Positions 6,906 through 12,355 of a DNA stretch of 12,355 bases are shown here, in pieces. How positions within the stretch are numbered: position 1 is the stretch's first letter; each line of letters begins with the position of its first letter. The notes beneath the pieces were generated by a model. The model was not told the DNA's origin, searched no databases, and saw only the letters and a list, made by a program, of their open reading frames with translations. Origin of the DNA: Actinomycetota bacterium (lineage in GTDB: Bacteria > Actinomycetota > Actinomycetes > S36-B12); assembly GCA_947472655.1 (NCBI GenBank), contig CANJCG010000041.1, positions 1 to 12,355 of the forward strand, written 5' to 3'. Made by a program: the position numbers and the translations under genes.

Positions 6906-7829
6906 GTGCTCGCAATCGTCGCCCCAGGTCAAGGCGCCCAGACCCCTGCAATGTTGCAGTCTTGGCTGGAATTACCCGGAGCCGCGCAGCAACTTGCCGA
7001 TCTGAGCCGAGCTTGCGGCGTCGATCTTCTGACCCACGGCACTCTCTCTGATGCCGACACTATTCGTGACACTGCTGTTGCACAGCCACTCATCGTTGCT
7101 GCCGGACTCTTGTCTTGGAAAGCATTGAACTGCCCATCAGCTGACGTCATTGCCGGCCACTCTGTTGGTGAAATAACTGCGGCCGTGATCGCAGGTGTTC
7201 TCTCGCCACAAGATGCCATGAGCTTTGTGCAACTGCGAGGTTCTGGAATGGCATCGGCTGCAAAGTTAGTTCCCACCGGTATGAGCGCTGTGCTCGGCGG
7301 TGAAGCAGCAACCGTTGTAGCTAAAGCAGAACTCCACGGGCTCACTCCCGCCAACATGAATGGCGCAGGTCAAATTGTTGTCGCTGGAACTTTCCAACAG
7401 CTCGATGCCTTTGCCGAAGACGCACCGGAAGGTGCGCGTGTGCGCCCACTGCCTGTGGCTGGCGCGTTCCATACCGTTCACATGTCATCTGCTGTCTCAG
7501 CACTTGACGATTTTTCTTCGTCGATGACCACTCACGATCCGTCGGCACCGCTGTTATCAAATGCTGACGGCTGCGCCGTTGACACCGGCGATGAGATTTT
7601 GCGTCGCCTTGTAGCCCAGGTGAGTAATCCTGTGCGCTGGGATTTGTGTATGGACATGATGGTTTCCATGGGGGTTACCGGGCTTCTTGAACTCTCACCC
7701 GGCGGCACCTTGGTTGGCCTTGCGAAACGAGCAATGCCTGGCGTTGCCGCCGTTGCCCTCAAGAGTCCCGAAGATCTCGATGCGGCATTCGCATTGATTA
7801 CTGAGCACGGCGGAAAGGATTCGCAGTGA
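6906..7829 (+). CDS. fabD: Malonyl-CoA:ACP transacylase
   Basis: Transfers malonyl from malonyl-CoA to holo-AcpP, supplying extender units for type II fatty-acid synthesis in the cytosol. The 307-residue protein begins LAIVAPGQGAQTP, the family N-terminus that forms the oxyanion region. The nucleophile motif GHSVGE carries S86. GAFHTVHM carries H189, the likely catalytic histidine, with H192 nearby. LTPANMNGAGQIVVAG and NPVRWDLCMD follow the Streptomyces FabD sequence closely. The GTG start is fixed by an in-frame TAA at 6900-6902 and by homology. It has no strong Shine-Dalgarno and is preceded by the short upstream ORF. It is the first gene of the fabD-fabH-acpP-fabF operon; fabH overlaps its stop by four bases. 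Confidence 0.97.
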   Translation: MLAIVAPGQGAQTPAMLQSWLELPGAAQQLADLSRACGVDLLTHGTLSDADTIRDTAVAQPLIVAAGLLSWKALNCPSADVIAGHSVGEITAAVIAGVLSPQDAMSFVQLRGSGMASAAKLVPTGMSAVLGGEAATVVAKAELHGLTPANMNGAGQIVVAGTFQQLDAFAEDAPEGARVRPLPVAGAFHTVHMSSAVSALDDFSSSMTTHDPSAPLLSNADGCAVDTGDEILRRLVAQVSNPVRWDLCMDMMVSMGVTGLLELSPGGTLVGLAKRAMPGVAAVALKSPEDLDAAFALITEHGGKDSQ

Positions 7830-8830
7830 CCGTCTCTATTCAGACACCTACACCAAATCCGTTTACCCGTATTTTGTCGGTGGGCGCCTACAGCCCGTCA
7901 CGCATCGTTGATAACGCGGAGATCTGCTCGAGGATCGATTCCAGCGATGAATGGATTCTTGAACGTTCCGGTATCCGTGAACGCCGCTATGCCGCTGAGG
8001 ATGAATCAGTCATTGACATGGCAGTGAAGGCTGCAAAAATCGCGATTGAACGCGCTGAAATTGATCCAACAGAACTTGGCCTCATCTTGCTTGCAAGCTG
8101 CACCTACCCCTATCTCACCCCATCAGCTGCTGTTCAAATTGCCGTTCAAATCGGTGCTGGCGGAATCCCAGCCACAGATATCTCCAGTGCCTGTGCGGGC
8201 TTTTGCTACGGCGTTGGCCTAGCCAGTGACACGATTCGCAGTGGTAACGCGAAATATGCGCTCGTCATCGGAGCAGAAAAACTCACTGATTGGTTTGAGG
8301 AAGGTGACCGCTCAATAGCCTTTCTCTTCGGTGACGGTGCGGGCGCAGTGGTAATCGGCGCTTCTACTGTCTCTGGAATCGGGCCGACAGTGTGGGGATC
8401 AGACGGCACTCAGACGCAAGCACTCGGAATAGCGCCATCATTCATTGATCAGCGAAAGGATCCGATCAACAACGTTCCGATGCTTTATATGCAAGGACAA
8501 ACTGTCTTTCGCTGGGCAGTTACGGAAATGGCTCGCGTTGCCAAAGAAGCCATTGACGCAGCGGGTCTGACTGTTGATCAACTTGATGCCTTCATTCCAC
8601 ACCAGGCTAATAATCGTATAACCGATGCACTCGTACGGGCACTCAAGATTCCAGACAGTGTGCACGTTTCACGAGACATCGTGACCAGCGGAAATACATC
8701 AGCAGCCTCGATTCCGCTAGCCCTCTCGCGAATTAAGGCAGAAGCAAGCGTGCCTAGCGGTGGTATCGCACTCATCATTGGATTCGGTGCCGGTTTAGCT
8801 TACGCAGCACAAGTAGTAACGCTTCCCTAA
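7826..8830 (+). CDS. fabH: Beta-ketoacyl-ACP synthase III
   Basis: Starts fatty-acid chains by condensing an acyl-CoA primer with malonyl-ACP. The 334-residue protein has the full Cys-His-Asn triad: C123 in SSACAGFCYG, H259 in FIPHQAN and N290 in SGNTSAAS. The primer-side segment WILERSGIRERRYA and the C-terminal GFGAGLAYAAQVV are typical. In Actinobacteria FabH often accepts branched primers, but specificity cannot be read here. Its GTG start overlaps the fabD stop (GTGA), with GGAAAGGA about 6 bases before it, a good ribosome site. Tight coupling to fabD keeps loading and priming enzymes together. Presence of fabH inside the cluster is the Streptomyces arrangement; M. tuberculosis has its FabH elsewhere. 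Confidence 0.97.
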   Translation: MTVSIQTPTPNPFTRILSVGAYSPSRIVDNAEICSRIDSSDEWILERSGIRERRYAAEDESVIDMAVKAAKIAIERAEIDPTELGLILLASCTYPYLTPSAAVQIAVQIGAGGIPATDISSACAGFCYGVGLASDTIRSGNAKYALVIGAEKLTDWFEEGDRSIAFLFGDGAGAVVIGASTVSGIGPTVWGSDGTQTQALGIAPSFIDQRKDPINNVPMLYMQGQTVFRWAVTEMARVAKEAIDAAGLTVDQLDAFIPHQANNRITDALVRALKIPDSVHVSRDIVTSGNTSAASIPLALSRIKAEASVPSGGIALIIGFGAGLAYAAQVVTLP

Positions 8831-8873
8831 TTTTCTCAACCGAAATTACTAACTAAGAAACGAAAGGAAAGTC

Positions 8874-9110
8874 ATGAGTGAGGACATCCTGGCCGGTTTG
8901 GCTGGAATTGTGAATGAAGTTGCAGGAGTACCGGCAGAAGACGTCCAGTTGGACAAGTCTTTTGTTGATGACCTTGATGTGGACTCACTGTCCATGGTCG
9001 AAGTTGTTATGGCATGCGAAGACAAGTGGGGCGTAAAGATTCCTGACAGCGAAGTGAAGAACCTTAAGACTGTTGGCGACGCTGTGACTTTCATCAGCGC
9101 ACACGTTTAA
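8874..9110 (+). CDS. acpP: Acyl carrier protein
   Basis: Small acidic carrier (78 residues) that holds growing acyl chains on 4'-phosphopantetheine. The attachment motif is VDSLSMVE with S38, preceded by KSFVDDLDVD, exactly as in type II fatty-acid ACPs. Four-helix ACP length and composition are normal. The ATG is preceded by AAAGGAAA about 4-5 bases upstream, the strongest ribosome site in the operon, in keeping with the high expression that ACP needs. It follows fabH by 43 bases with no terminator seen and is separated from fabF by a strong hairpin. A fatty-acid rather than polyketide role is inferred from the neighbours. No phosphopantetheinyl transferase gene is in the window. Confidence 0.97.
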   Translation: MSEDILAGLAGIVNEVAGVPAEDVQLDKSFVDDLDVDSLSMVEVVMACEDKWGVKIPDSEVKNLKTVGDAVTFISAHV

Positions 9111-9121
9111 CTCAAAGGCTT

Positions 9122-9156
9122 AGTGGGGGTCGCTCCCGTTGGGGATGACCCCCACT
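9122..9156 (+). terminator. Strong hairpin between acpP and fabF; partial terminator or mRNA-processing element
   Basis: AGTGGGGGTC (9122-9131) pairs perfectly with GACCCCCACT (9147-9156), ten base pairs. The 15-base interior can add TCCC/GGGG pairing (9134-9137 with 9141-9144) around a GTT loop. It starts 11 bases after the acpP stop. No U-run follows (next bases CCCTTGTAGG), so it is not a standard intrinsic terminator. It may end part of the transcripts or protect the 3' end of an acpP message, giving more acpP than fabF. Confidence 0.65.
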
Positions 9157-9185
9157 CCCTTGTAGGTAACACTCGATCTAGGAAC

Positions 9186-9192
9186 TCAGGAG
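9186..9192 (+). promoter_or_regulatory. Ribosome binding site that fixes the fabF start
   Basis: TCAGGAG ends eight bases before the ATG at 9201. An in-frame GTG at 9123 would add 26 residues but begins inside the hairpin stem and yields sequence absent from FabF proteins, so the ATG at 9201 is chosen. Confidence 0.85.
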
Positions 9193-9200
9193 TACACGCA

Positions 9201-10433
9201 ATGACACGTAACGTTGTGGTGACAGGCATCGGAATGACTACCCCAATCGGTGGCGATGCAGCATCAACATGGGCTGCGGCGCTTGCTGGCACTCCTGGCA
9301 CTATTCGGCTAGGTCCTGATTGGGCTGCAGACCAACCGGCTCAGATTGCCGCGATGATGAAGGTTGATCCTGCCGAAATTCTCAAACCCGTAGAAGTGCG
9401 CCGCATGGACCGCTCAGAGCAATGCGCGCTTATCGCCTCGCGTGAAGCCTGGGCTGATGCTGGCACCCCGGATGTTGATCCGATTCGGTTAGGTGTCGTT
9501 GTGGCTTCAGGTATCGGCGGTATTAACTCGCTTATTCAGGCGTATGAAACTTTGCGTGACAAGGGTGCAGCACGAGTTTCACCACATATGGTCACGATGA
9601 TCATGCCTAACGGCCCAGCCGCAATGGTTGGCATTGAAGTAGGCGCACGTGCGGGTGTGCATACTCCCGTAAGTGCTTGCGCGTCTGGTGCTGAAGCTGT
9701 GTCTTATGCGGCAAAGATGATCGAAGACGGGCGTGCAGACGTCGTCGTTGCCGGTGGCACTGAGGCGTGCATGAACGGAGTCACGATGGCCGGGTTCGCT
9801 GCAATGCGCGCTCTTTCAACTCGCAATGACGATCCAGCCACAGCCTCTCGCGCGTATGACATTGACCGAGATGGTTTCGTCATGGGTGAAGGCTCTGGGA
9901 TTTTGATTCTTGAAGAAGAAGAACATGCGCGAGCCCGTGGCGCAAAGATTTATGGACGCTACGGCGGCTCTGGCCTTACTTCAGATGGGCACCATATTGC
10001 TCAGCCTGACCCAGAAGGTGCCGGTGCTGCTCGCGCAATCACGATGGCATTGGCTGATGCAGACATCTCTCCTGCTGACGTCATCCACGTAAACGCTCAT
10101 GCCACCTCAACTCCTCAAGGCGATCTTGCTGAGTCTGTCGCAATTCGTCGGGCACTCGGCGGTCAAGCTGACCACGCATGGGTTTCGGGAACGAAATCCA
10201 TGACCGGCCACTTGCTTGGCGGTGCCGGCGCAGTGGAATCGATCTTTGCCATCCTGGCCCTTCGCGATCGCATCGCTCCCCCAAGTATCAACATCTTCAA
10301 CTTTGACACTTCGATCGAGTTGCAGGTCACCAAAGACGGACCAGTGCAGTTGCCAGCCGGTGATATTGCTGCGCTGAATAACTCGTTTGGTTTCGGTGGC
10401 CACGACGTAGCCTTGGTATTTAAGAGCGTCTAG
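9201..10433 (+). CDS. fabF: Beta-ketoacyl-ACP synthase II
   Basis: Elongating condensing enzyme that joins acyl and malonyl units on ACP. The 410-residue protein starts TRNVVVTGIGMTTPIGGDA, the usual FabF N-terminus. The active site is complete: C160 in VSACASGAEA, H300 in NAHATSTPQGD, K332 in GTKSMTGH and H337 in the same motif. The C-terminal NNSFGFGGHDVALVF is typical, with the glycine-rich loop near residues 396-402. In mycobacteria the equivalent place holds kasA/kasB for mycolic acids. Only one synthase is found here and its length and motifs fit general FabF, so I use that name. The last bases overlap the oppositely oriented DUF3145 gene. Expression depends on readthrough of the hairpin at 9122-9156 or on an unseen promoter downstream of it. 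Confidence 0.97.
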   Translation: MTRNVVVTGIGMTTPIGGDAASTWAAALAGTPGTIRLGPDWAADQPAQIAAMMKVDPAEILKPVEVRRMDRSEQCALIASREAWADAGTPDVDPIRLGVVVASGIGGINSLIQAYETLRDKGAARVSPHMVTMIMPNGPAAMVGIEVGARAGVHTPVSACASGAEAVSYAAKMIEDGRADVVVAGGTEACMNGVTMAGFAAMRALSTRNDDPATASRAYDIDRDGFVMGEGSGILILEEEEHARARGAKIYGRYGGSGLTSDGHHIAQPDPEGAGAARAITMALADADISPADVIHVNAHATSTPQGDLAESVAIRRALGGQADHAWVSGTKSMTGHLLGGAGAVESIFAILALRDRIAPPSINIFNFDTSIELQVTKDGPVQLPAGDIAALNNSFGFGGHDVALVFKSV

Positions 10434-10975
10434 ATAACGTCGTGCAGCACACGAACTGTTGAACCCTCGTGTGCGCAGCGAAATGACTCAAGCTCTTCAT
10501 CCCAAGGTTCACCTATCAACCGCGCGATTTCATCGGCTAAACCTTCGCCAGACATCGCTGCATGCTGAAGTGCGGTACGTATCCGTTCTTCTGCCACCAT
10601 GACATCTCCATGCTCACCGATATCGGCCCGGAAGAGTCCAAGACTTGGAGTCACTGAAAAGCGCTCTCCTGCCCGCCCTGCGCTCGCGTCTTCCGTTACT
10701 TCGTAGCGAACTTGCTTAAAGGCCAACAGCGCGCTCGTTAACTTGGAACCCATTCCCGAGGGACCCTGCCACAGAATCTCGGACCGGACAGAGCCAGGTG
10801 CCACCGGCTGCTCGCTCCAGTCTAATTTCACGCTGGTGCCAAACACGCTGGATAACGCCCATTCCAGATGCGGGCTCACCGCACGAGGGCAAGCATGAAT
10901 AAGCACCACTCCACGTGCGCTATGAGCTTCACGGGACGTTAAATTTCCAGGCTTGGCCTGAATGTGCGTGGTCAT
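10430..10975 (-). CDS. DUF3145 family protein
   Basis: Conserved actinobacterial protein of unknown function, 181 residues, regularly found next to fabF in this phylum. Recognisable segments are ARGVVLIHACPRAVSPHLEW (about residues 20-39), VKLDWSEQPVAPGSVRSE (about 49-66), FSVTPSLGLFRADIGEHGD (about 106-124), and PWDEELESFRCAHEG near the C-terminus. All align with Streptomyces homologues. The first about 18 residues (MTTHIQAKPGNLTSREAHSA) are longer than in those homologues. No signal peptide, membrane helix or catalytic motif is evident. The ATG at 10975 has AAGGAGG a few bases upstream, so the start is good. Its stop shares CTAG with the fabF stop, so the two genes converge with a four-base overlap. 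A role tied to fatty-acid synthesis is suggested only by neighbourhood. Confidence 0.9.
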   Translation of the reverse strand: MTTHIQAKPGNLTSREAHSARGVVLIHACPRAVSPHLEWALSSVFGTSVKLDWSEQPVAPGSVRSEILWQGPSGMGSKLTSALLAFKQVRYEVTEDASAGRAGERFSVTPSLGLFRADIGEHGDVMVAEERIRTALQHAAMSGEGLADEIARLIGEPWDEELESFRCAHEGSTVRVLHDVI

Positions 10976-11045
10976 CGAGCCTCCTTAGTAACCAGTCGCC
11001 TTCCCCAGCCACTGTTACTTCGAAGCCCATGCCAATTTCCCCATA

Positions 11046-11062
11046 GTAACCGGTAGAGTTCA
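11046..11062. promoter_or_regulatory. Operator-like inverted element GTAAC-N7-GTTCA upstream of bioY
   Basis: Read on the minus strand this is TGAAC-N7-GTTAC. As I recall, the actinobacterial biotin regulator BioQ binds TGAAC-N3-GTTAC, the same half-sites with a shorter spacer. It overlaps the putative DUF3145 promoter and lies about 43 bases before the bioY start. The wrong spacer makes a BioQ site uncertain. Confidence 0.3.
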
Positions 11063-11094
11063 TTTGTCGCGAAAGGCTCGCGTTATTCATTGCT

Positions 11095-11100
11095 GGAGGA
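11095..11100 (+). promoter_or_regulatory. Ribosome binding site that fixes the bioY start
   Basis: GGAGGA, complementary to the 16S rRNA end, lies four bases before the ATG at 11105. An in-frame TTG at 11090 would place this site inside the coding region, so the ATG is chosen. Confidence 0.85.
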
Positions 11101-11104
11101 ATTC

Positions 11105-11701
11105 ATGGCACTGGCATCCCCTGCCCCACGCGTACTGGCTGACGTTGTCAGTCAAAGCTGGATACGTAATGTCGCCCTCGTGATCGGAGGCGCTGCGTTT
11201 GTGGGCGTAAGCGCACAAATTGCGTTTTACTTGCCGTGGAATGCTGCAGTTCCATTGACCCTTCAAACCTTTGCCGTAGTGCTCACCGGGGCAGCCCTTG
11301 GATCAGCTCGCGGAGTTTTGGCCATGCTCGTTTACGCGGTTGCTGGCGTCATTGGTATGCCCTGGTTCGCTGAAGCTTCTTCAGGTTATGCCGCCCCAAG
11401 CTTTGGTTACATCGTCGGCTTCATTTTGGCTGCGCTTGTCGTTGGCAAACTCGCAGAGCACGGTGCAAGCCGTACCTTCCTTCGCTCGGTAGGCCTCATG
11501 ATTATTGGCAACCTCACGATTTATGCAGTTGGCGCTACGTGGCTGAAGTTCAACCTCGACATTCCATGGTTCGGTGCAGAATCTGCGTGGGCCTATGGCG
11601 TCAAGGACTTCCTTGTCGGTGACCTCATCAAGATCGCCGTTGCAGCAAGCCTCCTACCGTTCGCTTGGAGTGGCCTCAAGAAGGCTGGCCTTGCCGAGTA
11701 G
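11105..11701 (+). CDS. bioY: Biotin transporter substrate-binding subunit BioY
   Basis: Membrane S component of an energy-coupling-factor biotin importer, 198 residues with about six hydrophobic helices. The family signature is clear: AAVPLTLQTFAVVLTGAALG at residues 47-66, YAVAGVIGMPWFAEA (about 77-91), FGYIVGFILAALVVGKLAE (about 100-118), and KDFLVGDLIKIAVAASLLP in the last helix. No bioM (ATPase) or bioN (T component) gene follows. It therefore works alone or with shared EcfAAT subunits encoded elsewhere. The next gene converges three bases after the stop. Biotin is the cofactor of acetyl-CoA carboxylase, so the neighbourhood with fabD-fabF makes metabolic sense, though close linkage is not proof of coregulation. 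Confidence 0.95.
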   Translation: MALASPAPRVLADVVSQSWIRNVALVIGGAAFVGVSAQIAFYLPWNAAVPLTLQTFAVVLTGAALGSARGVLAMLVYAVAGVIGMPWFAEASSGYAAPSFGYIVGFILAALVVGKLAEHGASRTFLRSVGLMIIGNLTIYAVGATWLKFNLDIPWFGAESAWAYGVKDFLVGDLIKIAVAASLLPFAWSGLKKAGLAE

Positions 11702-11711
11702 CGCTTAAGGC
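11688..11711. terminator. Weak hairpin at the bioY / GAP-protein convergent junction
   Basis: GCCTT (11688-11692) can pair with AAGGC (11707-11711) around a 14-base loop that holds both stop codons. It is the only inverted repeat at a junction with three bases between genes. Five pairs without a U-run make a poor terminator, so transcripts probably overlap. Confidence 0.25.
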
Positions 11712-12355
11712 AGCTGCTGCCAGCCAGTCACAGCTAGATAGGCGCTCAAGATGACTGCAACAAACCCAATGATTTGAAATTGGTGATCCATCGTGAACCG
11801 ATAAAGTCTTTGCATTGGATCTCGTGAACCCTTTTCGAAAAATAGCCGCACCGCGATTGGTGCCAAAACCGGCGATAAGGCCAACACGTACAACACAATA
11901 AGCGCCAGCCCAGCTTCGATGAAGTTCGGACAAATCGCGATGTCGTGAAGCGCAGGAACCAGCATGACAAACGAGGAGACATCCTTGATGCTCAGCAAGA
12001 AGGCAACGGCAAACATCATCACGAGACTTGAGTTTTGGACATACGCCTGAATGCGAGATTCCACCCGCTTCTCTAAAGCTGGATGTGGAATGAGGAGATA
12101 CACCGCGCTGACCGCAAGAATTGCAGCAGCCAGCAGGCGTATCAATGCCCCAAACCAATCTGAACCATCTAATTCGGGAAGAGGTAATTTGCGAAAGCCA
12201 AAAATTATGAGCAGCCCAAATAAGCTAAAGGCCAGCGCGCTTCCTGCGGCAAGTGCTGTTGCCCGCTTGCGCCATTGCTCTTGCCCAGTCACCAAGATAG
12301 AAAGCGCAAAGAGTGACGGCGTGCATGCCGCACCTATCCCAAGCGGGATGACATA
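11705..12355 (-). CDS. GAP/SfLAP-family integral membrane protein (5' end off window)
   Basis: The frame is open from a TAA at 11705-11707 to the window edge, 216 codons, so the true start is beyond 12355. A TTG at 12295 is internal: upstream codons continue the protein with PLGIGAACTPSLFALSILVT, the usual first helix of the family. About six membrane helices follow, including LAFSLFGLLIIFG, LIRLLAAAILAVSAVYLLI, SSLVMMFAVAFLLSIKDVSS, GLALIVLYVLALSPVLAPIA and FQIIGFVAVILSAYLAVTGW. The layout resembles the Pfam SfLAP family, named for mycobacterial Sap, which affects surface display of sulfolipid-1. Most members are uncharacterised and may be LysE-like small-molecule exporters. The assignment rests on overall pattern rather than a catalytic motif, and the substrate is unknown. 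It converges with bioY, three bases apart. Confidence 0.65.
   Translation of the reverse strand, partial: YVIPLGIGAACTPSLFALSILVTGQEQWRKRATALAAGSALAFSLFGLLIIFGFRKLPLPELDGSDWFGALIRLLAAAILAVSAVYLLIPHPALEKRVESRIQAYVQNSSLVMMFAVAFLLSIKDVSSFVMLVPALHDIAICPNFIEAGLALIVLYVLALSPVLAPIAVRLFFEKGSRDPMQRLYRFTMDHQFQIIGFVAVILSAYLAVTGWQQLP

Larger units (their letters stand above)
10976..11104. promoter_or_regulatory. Divergent control region between DUF3145 and bioY
   Basis: These 129 bases serve both genes. On the minus strand GCGACA and TACTAT with 16 bases between (about 11044-11071) form a fair promoter for DUF3145. No convincing pair is seen for bioY; TAGAGT at 11054-11059 is a weak -10 candidate. The octamer TAGTAACC is at 10986-10993 and 11044-11051, with an inverted GTTAC at 11014-11018. 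Confidence 0.5.

Noticed and set aside
6929..7357. 142-codon minus-strand frame within fabD
   Set aside because: Antisense to the fabD catalytic region, low-complexity composition, no homology recognised.
9123..9200. N-terminal extension of fabF from a GTG at 9123
   Set aside because: It begins within the hairpin stem, has no homologue in FabF proteins, and the ATG at 9201 has a good ribosome site.
11041..11104. Biotin or other riboswitch upstream of bioY
   Set aside because: The leader is short, no established biotin riboswitch class is known to me, and no complex folding is evident; a protein operator is more likely.
12293..12295. TTG as start of the GAP-family gene
   Set aside because: The frame continues upstream to the window edge with residues typical of the first membrane helix, so the gene is truncated by the window.

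Overview
The window comes from an actinobacterium of moderate GC. Most of it is the conserved actinobacterial block that joins pyruvate dehydrogenase E1 to type II fatty-acid synthesis. The order ahpE–DUF3052 (minus strand), aceE, PucR-family regulator, fabD, fabH, acpP, fabF, then DUF3145, matches from memory the M. tuberculosis Rv2238c–Rv2245 region and the Streptomyces fabD-fabH-acpP-fabF locus. The presence of fabH resembles the Streptomyces layout more than the mycobacterial one. Base composition is near the middle fifties in percent GC rather than about 70%, so a freshwater or other moderate-GC lineage is possible. I cannot name the genus.

Layout. 1-381 (minus): the 5' part of a CaiB/BaiF CoA-transferase gene, much richer in GC than everything after about 480. 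603-1529 (minus): a two-gene unit, DUF3052 then the 1-Cys peroxiredoxin ahpE. 1530-1738: divergent control region. 1739-6753 (plus): aceE, a fused ferritin-like/VIT iron transporter, and the FasR-like regulator, with 1-4 bases between genes. 6754-6905: a promoter region containing a likely leaderless 17-codon upstream ORF just before fabD. 6906-10433 (plus): fabD, fabH, acpP, a strong hairpin, and fabF. 10430-10975 (minus): DUF3145, sharing a CTAG stop with fabF. 10976-11104: divergent control region. 11105-11701 (plus): the biotin transporter subunit bioY. 11705-12355 (minus): a GAP/SfLAP-family membrane protein cut by the window edge.

How it fits together. AceE commits pyruvate to acetyl-CoA. 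FabD loads malonyl groups on AcpP, FabH starts chains and FabF extends them. The PucR-family protein is the likely regulator of the fab genes. BioY supplies biotin, the cofactor of acetyl-CoA carboxylase, which makes malonyl-CoA. The iron transporter between aceE and the regulator is the main departure from the usual order.

I see no CRISPR array, insertion sequence, phage gene, tRNA, rRNA or defence system. The gene content is mostly housekeeping. The points worth attention are regulatory architecture (upstream ORF, intra-operon hairpin, repeats at the divergent promoters), the inserted iron transporter, and the composition break near 480.
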